A stretch of DNA of 64,000 bases, taken from the NCBI RefSeq assembly GCF_051201685.1, contig NZ_CP179213.1, positions 2,294,001 through 2,358,000 on the forward strand, written 5' to 3'. The stretch comes from Luminiphilus sp051201685 (GTDB taxonomy: Bacteria > Pseudomonadota > Gammaproteobacteria > Pseudomonadales > Halieaceae). Shown here in pieces: positions 19,200 to 27,665 of this stretch. The stretch's first letter is position 1, and every line of letters begins with the position of its first letter. The notes beneath the pieces are model-generated. The model saw only the letters and a program-made list of their open reading frames with translations, had not been told where the DNA came from and made no database searches. A program made the position numbers and the translations under genes.

Positions 19200-19782
19200 T
19201 TAACTCATCATTAACGTCTAAACACTGCCGTGAGTGTAGCAGCAAGCGCTTTACTCGTCAGAGTATTCCCTGGCACAAGCTTTAAACGGCAACTCAAGAA
19301 ATCATTTTAAAGGACCTCTCGGTCGAGATAAGCTTCTGCCAAACCACAGCAAATATCGACCAACATCGGCGTAAGCTCTTTGGCGGTGTCAGTACCAGAC
19401 CGGGTATGCACCCAGCCTAATAAATCTCAAGATCACGGCGATGCAATAAAACGAGAAAAAGAATTCATGGGGGCGGATACGCCCTCAAGCAGGACGTTAC
19501 GCTGGATGTTATCCCATTGCTACTCGACTCTAACCAAGACTGTATTGGCTAAAGAAACGTCAGATTTCGGACTAATGTTTTGCGACCTCAGGCAAAACCC
19601 ATTTCTTCGCCCCACGCGAGGTATGACATTAGCGGTTCATGCTCATCTTCACCCGCAGCTTCGGCGGCAGGAGAGCACCCAGTGCCTTACCCCTTGCGGA
19701 AACTTTAGAAATACATCCGATATATGCGGAGGGCTTGGGAGAATTTGAAATTTACTATTCATTACAGTGCTCCATGATTATT
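19200..19782. other. Gene-poor stretch with decayed coding-like fragments
   Basis: No intact gene in 583 bases. On the minus strand two fragments look coding-like. At 19649-19762 a 37-codon frame has an ATG with GGAG eight bases upstream, just after the dioxygenase stop; it begins MNSKFQILPSPPHISDVF and faintly recalls the N-terminus of some carboxymuconolactone decarboxylase-type proteins. At 19308-19427 an open segment of 39 codons contains WVHTRSGTDTAKELTP and AEAYLDREVL. A third short frame ending at 19588 reads PLMSYLAWGEEMGFA. Frames are interrupted by stops, so this may be one or more decayed genes. The family assignments are weak. Confidence 0.3.
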
Positions 19783-20634
19783 TTATGCCGATTCATCAAA
19801 CAGAACTTCGGGACTGCCATACTCATAATACCCAAGTGGGCCGGCCATCAAGCCATCTTCGTAATGTGAGTAAAGGTCGTAACCGAGTAGCTGCCTGGCT
19901 CGCGTGGGCCATGTTTTTGCCTGCTCAAGCGTGGTGTGCAGGAAGTGGTTTTCCTGGGTACGCAGCCACCCCAGCACAAACGAGGTGACGATAGCTCTGC
20001 GCGCTGTGCCAGAGATATTCGTACCCCCTCCATGCAAGGTTTTGCCACCAACAAACACAATGCTGCCGGCGCTCATTACCGCTCGGGCGATCTCACTGGG
20101 CCTCGCTGTTCGCTCAGGATCCTCCCAGAGATGACTACCGGGAACAACCTGGGTTGCGCCATTGGCCTCAGTAAAATCAGTTCCCGCGACCATGGAGTTA
20201 CACTGGAGCATGCGCCCCGGCATCCAAAAATGACCTGGCCAAATCATGTCGTCAACGTGCAGCTCCTGAGCCGTTTCACCGCCATGGATTTCAATGATCT
20301 CACTAGAATTCAGTAAGTATTGTCCGCAGCTAGGCGCCAACAACGCATCCATTACACCCAAAAGCCGCTCATCTAACATGAGCTCAACGTAGTTGTCGGC
20401 TTTGCTCACAAGGCCATTAAGGCGCACCGTATTGTACCCAAGAAACTCCATGGCCTCAGGCTCGCCGTAATCATAGGGCTTGTAGCTATCGATCGATGTT
20501 TGTATCGCGCGATTAAATTGAGACAGCCATTCTGCAGACACAAAATTATCGACTATGACGGCACCATGCTCCTCTATGACAGCCACAATATCTGAAGCAG
20601 AAGAACTTGCGGGTAGGTGGGTTACATGGGTCAT
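19783..20634 (-). CDS. Phytanoyl-CoA dioxygenase-family protein
   Basis: Fe(II)/2-oxoglutarate-dependent oxygenase of the PhyH family, 283 aa, presumably hydroxylating a small organic molecule in the cytoplasm. The iron triad is visible: H126 and D128 in ELHVDDMIW and H201 in KTLHGGGTNIS, with R212 in the position that binds 2-oxoglutarate. The substrate is unknown; in bacteria this family ranges from ectoine hydroxylases to secondary-metabolite enzymes. The ATG at 20634 is preceded by an AAGGG ribosome binding site, which touches a perfect palindrome at 20647-20672. The gene is divergent from an intact TetR regulator, which very likely represses it through that palindrome. Confidence 0.9.
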   Translation of the reverse strand: MTHVTHLPASSSASDIVAVIEEHGAVIVDNFVSAEWLSQFNRAIQTSIDSYKPYDYGEPEAMEFLGYNTVRLNGLVSKADNYVELMLDERLLGVMDALLAPSCGQYLLNSSEIIEIHGGETAQELHVDDMIWPGHFWMPGRMLQCNSMVAGTDFTEANGATQVVPGSHLWEDPERTARPSEIARAVMSAGSIVFVGGKTLHGGGTNISGTARRAIVTSFVLGWLRTQENHFLHTTLEQAKTWPTRARQLLGYDLYSHYEDGLMAGPLGYYEYGSPEVLFDESA

Positions 20635-20646
20635 TATTATGCCCTT

Positions 20647-20672
20647 ATTAATCTGTCATTTGACAGATTAAT
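20647..20672. promoter_or_regulatory. Perfect 26-bp palindrome, probable TetR operator
   Basis: Two perfect 12-base arms (ATTAATCTGTCA and its reverse complement) flank a TT centre. It lies 12 bp upstream of the dioxygenase start codon and 50 bp upstream of the divergent TetR gene, overlapping the dioxygenase ribosome-binding region. Length, symmetry and location are those of a TetR-family operator controlling both genes. No T-run follows, so it is not a terminator. The binding protein is inferred, not shown. Confidence 0.8.
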
Positions 20673-20722
20673 CGAGATCGACACACGTTTGCAAATCCTT
20701 AACACTACTCTGCATCTCCCTT

Positions 20723-21364
20723 ATGCGTTTAACCATGGCCCTAAAAGAAAAAACAAAAGCTCCTTACCGAGCCACCAAACGCTTGAAAGCGGTAGAAAGG
20801 CGCGGTCTCATTTTGGAGGCAGCTGCGAGCATCTTATTGGAGAAGGGCTTTTCCGCGCTTACCGTGCGTAATACATCGGAAGTCGCAGGCATTCGAATGG
20901 CGACGCTGCAGTATTACTTTCCAAGCCGCCAACACCTGTTTGAAGCTGCCTTTGGAAGCATTGTCGACAAGACATGGGCTGAAATGATGAACACAGTGGA
21001 TCAACATGACACTCTGGATGCGACAGACCATCTCCAGCAGTTTGTCGAAGCCATGTGCAACTCAACCTTTAACAGCCCTTTGGTTGGCTTCTTTATTGAG
21101 CTGTGGGCTGCCGCTCGAGTGCACGCTTATGCAGCTAAAATTATGGTTAACTATTACGAGGATGCCCTAGAGGTTTTCACAAAGCTGATCAGAGCGGCGC
21201 ACCCAAAGCATAGCGCTCAGAAAAGCAGGCGATTGGCGACGCTGGCACTGTCAATAATTGAAGGGCAAACCGTGGTCAATCAGATGAACGCACTCACCTC
21301 CCAGCCCATGGGGATTCCTACTACAGTCGTAGTGGACACCATCATAGGTTTCATCGCAGAGTAA
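20723..21364 (+). CDS. TetR-family transcriptional regulator
   Basis: Regulator of 213 aa, normal length for the family. The N-terminal helix-turn-helix runs from about residue 28 to 70 (GLILEAAASILLEKGFSALTVRNTSEVAGIRMATLQYYF), with the C-terminal ligand domain after it (FFIELWAAARVHAYAAK). The ATG at 20723 is used; a second ATG at 20735 is possible. It is divergent from the PhyH-type gene and shares a perfect operator-like palindrome with it, suggesting autoregulation and control of the dioxygenase. It resembles the frameshifted TetR at 18568-19199 in both domains, so the two may be paralogues; this one may have taken over the locus. Confidence 0.92.
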   Translation: MRLTMALKEKTKAPYRATKRLKAVERRGLILEAAASILLEKGFSALTVRNTSEVAGIRMATLQYYFPSRQHLFEAAFGSIVDKTWAEMMNTVDQHDTLDATDHLQQFVEAMCNSTFNSPLVGFFIELWAAARVHAYAAKIMVNYYEDALEVFTKLIRAAHPKHSAQKSRRLATLALSIIEGQTVVNQMNALTSQPMGIPTTVVVDTIIGFIAE

Positions 21365-21544
21365 AATAAACGGCTACGTGCCGGTCGGCGCTTGCACGTA
21401 TTATTCCCACTGAGGCATAAATCGACCGGTAAAGATTATCTACACCTAGCAGACATTAGCCGATACAGCGCAATCTCGAGTAAAGGCGCCTTTAACAAGA
21501 ACACCTACACTGAAAGCATGCGCCCATCACTTTAATTTCGCCAT

Positions 21545-21570
21545 AAAAAAACCCACCGAAGGTGGGCTTT
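21545..21570 (-). terminator. Rho-independent terminator of the PDZ lipoprotein gene
   Basis: Read on the minus strand: CCCACC-TTC-GGTGGG followed by seven T. The stem is at 21552-21566 and the T-run at 21545-21551. It sits 57 bp beyond the stop of the lipoprotein gene that ends at 21627, the expected place. Confidence 0.85.
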
Positions 21571-21626
21571 GATCGATGCTGTTCCGACTGCACAGATTTA
21601 CTCCTGACAGTCGAACTTAAAACAAC

Positions 21627-22409
21627 TTAACGACTAATATTCCAACCTGCCTGCTCTAACGCAAAGCGATCTTCACTGAGGCTGGCCACACGACTTACCT
21701 GACCGGCATCATTGAAAACAAAACGAGTCACTGTGTGAGCCTCAACAGGCAAGCCGCTTGTCTCGTCGGTATCCCAATTTTGAGTCCAGACGTAGACCAC
21801 ATTGTCATTGCCCACGGCCTCATGAAGCTCCCACTTATCGGGCGCCCAATTTTCGCCATCGCCAGTGGACATCCACTCTAGGCTCTGCGCCTTCGAGATA
21901 GGCGTAGAGATGACACCACGGGTGACCGCTATTTCCATAGTCTCCTCACCACGAAGAATGACAGCTTCAACAACCTCTCCAGGCTTGCCACGAAAATCCA
22001 GCTTATCCATGTTGGCTTTATTCACTTCGACACCGCGGACAGAGACAAATTCATCGCCTGCCTGCAATACGGCTGCCGCTGGGCTCTCTGGAGTAACCGT
22101 ACCCACAATCATCCGTCCTTCACCATCAGAGGGGTCCCAAGTGAAGCCAAAACCCACGTAGCGCCCTCGAACTAGTTTGCCGTCATCGGCCATAAGTGAT
22201 TCAACAGCAGCCAATCCTTCGGCTTGCCCTGTACTCATTGCCGTTACCCACTGTTTCGCGGTTTCAATATTCGGATTCGCCATAGGTGCAACTGCCTCTG
22301 CGACCGGAGCTTCATTGCCGCCACAGGCAGCCAGCGAAAGAAGTGTAATGGCGCTCACTGCTTTTGCAGTGCGGTACATTGCTGTGCTTATTGTTATATT
22401 TTTTTTCAT
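21627..22409 (-). CDS. Lipoprotein with PDZ domain apparently inside an NTF2-like fold
   Basis: Predicted lipoprotein of 260 aa; the ATG at 22409 has GGGGA upstream and gives a signal ending LSLAAC (C29). An upstream in-frame start would add 18 residues that destroy the lipobox arrangement. Residues about 85-165 form a PDZ-like domain (RMIVGTVTPESPAAAVLQAGDEFVSVRG). The flanks, ETAKQWVTAMSTGQ at about 43-56 and WELHEAVGNDNVVYVWTQNWDT plus TRFVFNDAGQVSRV near the C-terminus, look like the first helix and the last strands of a SnoaL/NTF2-like domain. The PDZ would then be an insertion. No catalytic residues are recognised. It is a single gene with its own terminator; the function is unknown. 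Confidence 0.8.
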   Translation of the reverse strand: MKKNITISTAMYRTAKAVSAITLLSLAACGGNEAPVAEAVAPMANPNIETAKQWVTAMSTGQAEGLAAVESLMADDGKLVRGRYVGFGFTWDPSDGEGRMIVGTVTPESPAAAVLQAGDEFVSVRGVEVNKANMDKLDFRGKPGEVVEAVILRGEETMEIAVTRGVISTPISKAQSLEWMSTGDGENWAPDKWELHEAVGNDNVVYVWTQNWDTDETSGLPVEAHTVTRFVFNDAGQVSRVASLSEDRFALEQAGWNISR

Positions 22410-22674
22410 AAATTTCCCCAGAGAAAAATGAATGTGCCAAGATGCGGTTAAAATAAACACCAAACCTGAGTAAACCTACGTGATCAATAGTAGGGATTCA
22501 ACTACCCATTTTCTTGCGTGATTGAATGATAGAATGCGATGCGCTTGGAGCCCCGGGCTTAGGAGTGACCGCCCATGAAATCAACTGTCTGTTGGCCGGT
22601 GCGACCAGCACCCTGACAACCACTGAAAATAGGCGTAACAAAAAAATAAACAGACAGAGCGAGACATTTAAATT

Positions 22675-22974
22675 TTGAATAACGGACAGCCTAAAAACCC
22701 ACTCCATGGCGTAACCCTCGAGGCGATTCTAAATAGCCTCGTAGAGAAGCACGGTTGGGAGGATTTGGCTCAGCGCGTTAGGATAAATTGTTTTAAAAAT
22801 GATCCCTCGGTAACATCTTCGCTAAAATTTTTGCGCAAAACTCAGTGGGCCAGGAAACAGGTTGAAGCGCTATATATTTCCGGGCTAACCAAAAATTCGC
22901 CGTGGAGTGAAGCCATGGCAAATTTCCAAGCGTCCAATCGTGGGGATGACCCCGAACGAGACCCGCAGCCGTAA
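22675..22974 (+). CDS. VF530-like small DNA-binding protein
   Basis: Protein of 99 aa matching the VF530 family (DUF2132): NPLHGVTLEAILNSLVEKHGWEDLAQRV, INCFKNDPSVTSSLKFLRKTQWARKQVEALY. The family has a compact helical fold and has been linked with DNA binding; the cellular role is unclear. The only supported start is TTG at 22675, since an in-frame stop lies just upstream and no ATG or GTG precedes the conserved region. The stop TAA overlaps the next ATG (TAATG at 22972-22976), so it is translationally coupled to the large membrane protein downstream. Confidence 0.88.
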   Translation: MNNGQPKNPLHGVTLEAILNSLVEKHGWEDLAQRVRINCFKNDPSVTSSLKFLRKTQWARKQVEALYISGLTKNSPWSEAMANFQASNRGDDPERDPQP

Positions 22975-25802
22975 TGCGCCATTCAGCTCTCCCCTTGCTG
23001 TTACTGTTATCTGGGTTTTGTGGCATTTCATATGAAATTCTCTACTCCAAGCTTCTGGGCAATCTGCTGGGACAACAATTTTCGATAAATGCCACCATTC
23101 TCATAACCTTCCTCAGCGGCTTAGGCCTAGGCGCTCTCTTCGCACATCGTTTCACGGCTTACCTTTGGCTTATCGAGGCAGGCATCGGTCTGTATGCGTT
23201 GACACTATCGTTGCTCTACGCCCCAATCGACCAATTGCTTTATAGCCAACTCATCTCGCCGGCTACGAGTATTACCAAAAGCGTAGGCGTCGCTTCGGTC
23301 ATCCTAGCAATACCCTCGGTGCTTATTGGCTGCAGCATTCCAATATTTGCAGCTCATCTGGCGCAACATAATGCCAAACATGGGTTTTCACGCACTTATG
23401 CGATTTACAACATAGGGGCTGTCGCCACGGCCTTGATGTTGGAGTTTTTCATGCTGCGAAACGTAGGACTCAACGCTACGATTCAGCTTTTATCCTTGTT
23501 AAATTTTTCCATCGCAATTTGCTTATACATTATTAAGCTAGGACACATAAAGGCGCTTCCAAGAACACTATCTGCGCTCAGATTTCCCCGCAGAGTCCTA
23601 ATTTCGATATTTATTTTAAGCTCAGGTTCAGCGATATTTCAGCTACTCAACATTAAAATTTTCGAATTTATCTTTGGACCTTTTAACGAGACCTTTGCCC
23701 TAGTACTGGCGACGAGCCTATTAGGTATCGCTTTGGGTGCTTTGGCTACGTCCCACTCAAAATTGAATTACCAAGGCGCCATTGTCATAGCGCTCATAGG
23801 TTTAGTCCTATTTCTTTTGCTGTTCAAAAGTATCGGCACTCTGTATGCCGATTTCTACCCTCTCGTTGTCGAGAATCATTCTTTGCTGGTCGGTCTTAAG
23901 TTTTTTATCGTTTGCGCATTGATGCTGCTACCCGCCATTGGATTTGGCGCCTCTATTCCAACACTGCTGCGACGAGAGACTAATCTTTCCTACGATGCCG
24001 GGTTGCTGCTATTCATATCATCAGCGGGTAACGTCTTGGGGTTTACGTTAATGGCCTTTGGCCTACACCAGCACCTAGATTATGGCGCCTTGCTGGTTTT
24101 TATATGCGTCATTACCGGGGCTGCACTACTAATTCACCAGACGTCGAGCTCCAATTTAGTCCCAATTTGCGTCGGCTTACTATTTACCAGCTATAGTCTT
24201 CAGCAACTTATTTGGAATGAAAACTTACTCTACATAAGCCACAAAAATTTTCGCTCTGCAGATCGACTCGAATCCGCCCTTGAAAGCCAGAAAAAAATAG
24301 AAACCTTTAAGGGATCTCAGGATGTATTTGCAATAGTCACGCTTCATCAAGAGCCCTATTTTTTTATTAATGGCTATATCAGTATCCCGCTGGAATCTGC
24401 CAATGAGAAATTGGTTGGCGCTATTTCAGCAATGCTGTCACCACGCACAGATAACGCACTCGTGCTTGGAATTGGCAGCGGCGCAACAGCGGGTACAGTC
24501 AGTTTGATTTTTGACAACACTGAGGCCGTAGAAATTAATGAAGTCATCATCAAAAATCTTGATCGGCTACAAAAATATAATTTCCAAATGGCTAGCCGTA
24601 AGACTCTAGACATCATTCATGACGATGCCATTCGATACCTCAAAAAAACAGATGGACCATACTCACTCATACTCAACACAGTGACGTCACCTCAATATTT
24701 CAGCTCGTCAAAACTGTACACCAGAGATTTTTTTGACGTTGTCCAGAAAAAGCTAAGTCCGGGCGGTGTTTACGTAACTTGGGCTGATAGTAAAGTAGGC
24801 GCTGAGGGTATGAATGTTATTCTAAAGACACTTGACTCAGTATTTGAGCAGTGTGGCCTTGCCTATATCAGATCAAGTTACTTCCTAATCGCTTGCTCTC
24901 AACAATCATTGGCACCTCGAAGCTATGAACAGGTCGCTAAAACCCAAGTGATCAAGGAGTATTTCGGGTCAGAGATTGGCTTCCCCATAGCCTTCCTGCC
25001 CTACCTCCTATTATCAACTGACATACTTGATCGCGTTGCGACGATAGACGCTCCGCTCAATACTATCGACCTTCCCGTGCTGGAACATTTGATGGCTCGG
25101 CATTCCTCACGAAGTCTTGCAAACTTCAAGTCCATGGTCTTCGAGTCTCAAAACTTTCCCCTACTGGAACATCACATGGAAGAGTTTTTTGACTGGCAGT
25201 CTGCTGAATTCAACTATGTCGCCAGCCAGCGGCTGTCCTCAAATAGTCTTAGAGACAGTATCGAACTAAAGACCTCAGAATATTTTCCCTTCACAAACCA
25301 GCAATATGTAAATGCAGCAAAAAAATACGCTGGCTTAGTGACCCACAGTTGGACCTATCAAGAAGCGCTTATAGAAATACTAGCCATTGGCGAGTGCGAT
25401 GAGGCAAACACCTTTTTTCAATCAGAAAAGAATCGGTTCTCTAACACAGCTGAGCAGGATATCGGAAAATGCTACCTCGCCAATGAACAATATGAGATTG
25501 CTCATCGATTATTTCTGCAGCAATGGCAGCGGAATCGTTTTCCTGAGAGCCCTCTCTACCTCGCGCGCACGTTGATCGAACAACAAAAATTTAAAGACGC
25601 GCTGTACTGGCTTGATGTTTCACGAGGAGTAATACCCGAAAAAGCCCAAGCTAATTACCTTAGAGGCATTGCATACATTGGTTTGGGAAAGCCTGACGAG
25701 GCAATGATCGCGTTGCAGCAAGCTGCGATCAACTCCGACGACTTGTACTCTGCTCAAGCTGTCGAGCAAATTGATCGCCTCCGCAGACTGCCATTGGAGT
25801 GA
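22974..25802 (+). CDS. Large membrane protein with spermidine-synthase-like domain and TPR tail
   Basis: 942 aa in three parts. Residues 1 to about 395 hold many transmembrane helices in two repeated blocks, as in the fused-SpeE membrane family. About 430-640 is a spermidine-synthase-like Rossmann domain: VLGIGSGATAGTVS is the SAM-type glycine loop near 495, followed by AVEINEVI and HDDAIRYL. About 780-940 has TPR-like repeats (ANEQYEIAHRLFLQQW, YLRGIAYIGLGKPDEAMIALQQAA). In true aminopropyltransferases a catalytic Asp follows the central strand; here it reads YSLILNTVTSP (near 565), with Asn at the expected place, so polyamine synthesis is doubtful. A methyltransferase-like or non-catalytic role is possible. 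It is coupled to the VF530-like gene. Confidence 0.85.
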   Translation: MRHSALPLLLLLSGFCGISYEILYSKLLGNLLGQQFSINATILITFLSGLGLGALFAHRFTAYLWLIEAGIGLYALTLSLLYAPIDQLLYSQLISPATSITKSVGVASVILAIPSVLIGCSIPIFAAHLAQHNAKHGFSRTYAIYNIGAVATALMLEFFMLRNVGLNATIQLLSLLNFSIAICLYIIKLGHIKALPRTLSALRFPRRVLISIFILSSGSAIFQLLNIKIFEFIFGPFNETFALVLATSLLGIALGALATSHSKLNYQGAIVIALIGLVLFLLLFKSIGTLYADFYPLVVENHSLLVGLKFFIVCALMLLPAIGFGASIPTLLRRETNLSYDAGLLLFISSAGNVLGFTLMAFGLHQHLDYGALLVFICVITGAALLIHQTSSSNLVPICVGLLFTSYSLQQLIWNENLLYISHKNFRSADRLESALESQKKIETFKGSQDVFAIVTLHQEPYFFINGYISIPLESANEKLVGAISAMLSPRTDNALVLGIGSGATAGTVSLIFDNTEAVEINEVIIKNLDRLQKYNFQMASRKTLDIIHDDAIRYLKKTDGPYSLILNTVTSPQYFSSSKLYTRDFFDVVQKKLSPGGVYVTWADSKVGAEGMNVILKTLDSVFEQCGLAYIRSSYFLIACSQQSLAPRSYEQVAKTQVIKEYFGSEIGFPIAFLPYLLLSTDILDRVATIDAPLNTIDLPVLEHLMARHSSRSLANFKSMVFESQNFPLLEHHMEEFFDWQSAEFNYVASQRLSSNSLRDSIELKTSEYFPFTNQQYVNAAKKYAGLVTHSWTYQEALIEILAIGECDEANTFFQSEKNRFSNTAEQDIGKCYLANEQYEIAHRLFLQQWQRNRFPESPLYLARTLIEQQKFKDALYWLDVSRGVIPEKAQANYLRGIAYIGLGKPDEAMIALQQAAINSDDLYSAQAVEQIDRLRRLPLE

Positions 25803-25851
25803 AACAGTGCTGGGCTGGCTCAGGGCCGCCAAATAAATTCTTGCGGGCTGG

Positions 25852-25879
25852 TGAGCTCTGTCAAGCTTGACAGAGCTCA
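25852..25879. repeat. Perfect 28-bp palindrome
   Basis: TGAGCTCTGTCAAG followed directly by its reverse complement. It lies between the spermidine-synthase-like gene and the next gene, 136 bp before that ATG. No T-run follows on either strand, so it is not a standard terminator; an operator is more likely. It shares the TCTGTCA...TGACAGA core with the palindrome at 20647-20672, but with a spacing of four rather than two bases. Confidence 0.6.
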
Positions 25880-26014
25880 ACCGCGGACCCCGGATAGCTT
25901 GAATTTTGAAACAAGGCCTCCAAAAGTTAAGCCAGCCAACTTTTTGGGGGCTCAGGCCATTGAAAGTGTTACCGTGGCAGTCTTGACGTAATTTGAAGAG
26001 CCTTGGGAGTGCTC

Positions 26015-26551
26015 ATGCCACATACACCGGGATTTACTGCGAAATTACGCAATAAAAGCCAGCGCTTACTTTCTAACAGTACTGAAAGATCACAATTTTG
26101 CGTATTGTTTGTTGTCCTGGCCATGCAGATTTTAGTTCCACTCAACACTCAAGAACTCTATCCATTTTCAGCCGCCACCATGTTTGCCTATCCCCTTAAA
26201 CAGGTCGCGCTTTATGAGGTTAGAGATCCCGCTGGATTCCCTCTGAGTCAAACAACCTTTGGGCTGCAAATCAGTAACCCCCATGATCCGCCAGTGACCA
26301 CGCTTGGCAGGCTTGGGTACGGGCGACAATCCCCCGGTAGTATTCAGCAGCCGAATAATCAAATCCCCTATGGCGCAGTGGCCACCAAGCTCGAGGTGAC
26401 TCGCCAAATTGAGTCCCAATTATTAAAGATGCGCCACCTACCCTACGTCGTAGTGACTCAATCGGTGCTAGGCCCTGTAGACGGGTATAAGGTGGGCATT
26501 GCTAGACGCAACACATGGAAAATCGCGAACACTAGGTTTACTCAACCATGA
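26015..26551 (+). CDS. Small membrane-anchored protein preceding HTTM gene
   Basis: Protein of 178 aa, function unknown. The ATG at 26015 has GGGAG close upstream and is preferred to an in-frame TTG at 26003. One hydrophobic segment (CVLFVVLAMQILVPL, about residues 30-45) is followed by ELYPFSAATMFAYP and a soluble tail. The PFS..MFA motif resembles the non-HTTM membrane partner seen next to some gamma-carboxylase-like genes; this is from general recollection. The stop codon overlaps the start of the next gene (ATGA at 26548-26551), so the two products are probably made together and may act together. Confidence 0.7.
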   Translation: MPHTPGFTAKLRNKSQRLLSNSTERSQFCVLFVVLAMQILVPLNTQELYPFSAATMFAYPLKQVALYEVRDPAGFPLSQTTFGLQISNPHDPPVTTLGRLGYGRQSPGSIQQPNNQIPYGAVATKLEVTRQIESQLLKMRHLPYVVVTQSVLGPVDGYKVGIARRNTWKIANTRFTQP

Positions 26552-27459
26552 TACCGCGCCGCCGGTCTGTCGATAGCCTCAAGACCTTATTCGACACTGC
26601 CACTCCAATGTTTGGCCAGGTCACGTTATGGATTTTAATAGGTGTATGCATCTATATCACTACGCATGCACATCTGGGCTATCAAGGCTATGAAAAAGGC
26701 ACAACCGTATCGTTAGCCGGCTATTTTTTACCCGCGAGTTTTTTTGACTGGCCCTACGCGCTCAAATTGTTGAAACCCCTTTTCTGGGTCTCAGGCATCG
26801 GTTGGGCGTTGCTGCCTTTTCTGGGATTTTTAAATGCTCGTACTCTACGCCCCTTGGCGACGGTCCTGCCTTGGTTGAGTGTCCTAAGTTACACATTAAT
26901 AGTGAGTGTGTTCTGGGAGAACCTTCCCTGGTTCCGTCACAAATACGTTGTCCCCAACTGGGTAATGATCTATTACGCACTGTGGTACGCCTTCTATCGC
27001 CGTGACCTCGCCGAGGGTATAGCCCAAAAAGATTTCTGGAAGAACCCTGATCTTTATCCCCGATGGGCTTATCTAGGGAGCGTTTTTAGCATTGCACTGT
27101 TATATAGTTTTGGAGGAACAAGCAAAATTCGAGCAGCAGGCATAGAGTGGGGCGACGGGCTCTCGCTGCAGCTTTGGGTCGCAATGATGGGTGACTCGAC
27201 CTTTTTTCTCACCGACTTCATTTTATCTGATCGCAGTAATGCGCAATTGCTGCAACGTGGTGTTGTTATTTTACAATCATGTGCCGTGCTTGCAGTTCTT
27301 CCACCTCTCAGATCTACCATTGGATTAGGACTTATTGCCTTTCAGCTTAGCGTTGAACTCATGTTTGGCATTCCTTTCCGTAGCAATGTGATTTTAATCG
27401 CGGCCTTTTTTCTACCTTGGTATGGGGTAATGCGACGACTATCGAAACCGTTTAGCTAA
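26548..27459 (+). CDS. HTTM-like polytopic membrane protein
   Basis: Membrane protein of 303 aa with about seven hydrophobic segments. The segment LYSFGGTSKIRAAGIEWGDGLSLQLW resembles the conserved region of the HTTM (horizontally transferred transmembrane) domain family, related to the membrane part of vitamin K-dependent gamma-carboxylases. No carboxylase domain follows, as in most bacterial HTTM proteins. The substrate is unknown. It is coupled to the preceding membrane-anchored gene through a 4-base ATGA overlap. Confidence 0.65.
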   Translation: MIPRRRSVDSLKTLFDTATPMFGQVTLWILIGVCIYITTHAHLGYQGYEKGTTVSLAGYFLPASFFDWPYALKLLKPLFWVSGIGWALLPFLGFLNARTLRPLATVLPWLSVLSYTLIVSVFWENLPWFRHKYVVPNWVMIYYALWYAFYRRDLAEGIAQKDFWKNPDLYPRWAYLGSVFSIALLYSFGGTSKIRAAGIEWGDGLSLQLWVAMMGDSTFFLTDFILSDRSNAQLLQRGVVILQSCAVLAVLPPLRSTIGLGLIAFQLSVELMFGIPFRSNVILIAAFFLPWYGVMRRLSKPFS

Positions 27460-27665
27460 CGCGCAAAAAAATACTTTTGCTTGTCGACGTGGTGCTCAAG
27501 CCCAAGTTTTTCGTTTCACTGGTACTATCAGAGCGCTACATCAAGCGCTCTAAAAATGGTTCTGTTTATGAAAGGCCTCGATTTTTCCTCGATAGGGTAC
27601 GGTGCATTAGCCTAGGCAGGGACTTGACGCTAAAGTACCCGTGTCATGAATCAAAGAACAACGTT

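Noticed and set aside
19380..19748. Plus-strand 122-codon frame in the gene-poor stretch
   Set aside because: Composition looks non-coding and the minus strand carries the more coding-like fragments.
22974..25802. Calling the membrane protein a true spermidine synthase (speE)
   Set aside because: The expected catalytic Asp after the central strand is absent and the large membrane and TPR parts do not fit a soluble SpeE.
25852..25879. Terminator interpretation of the 28-bp palindrome
   Set aside because: No T-run follows the stem on either strand, so an intrinsic terminator is unlikely.
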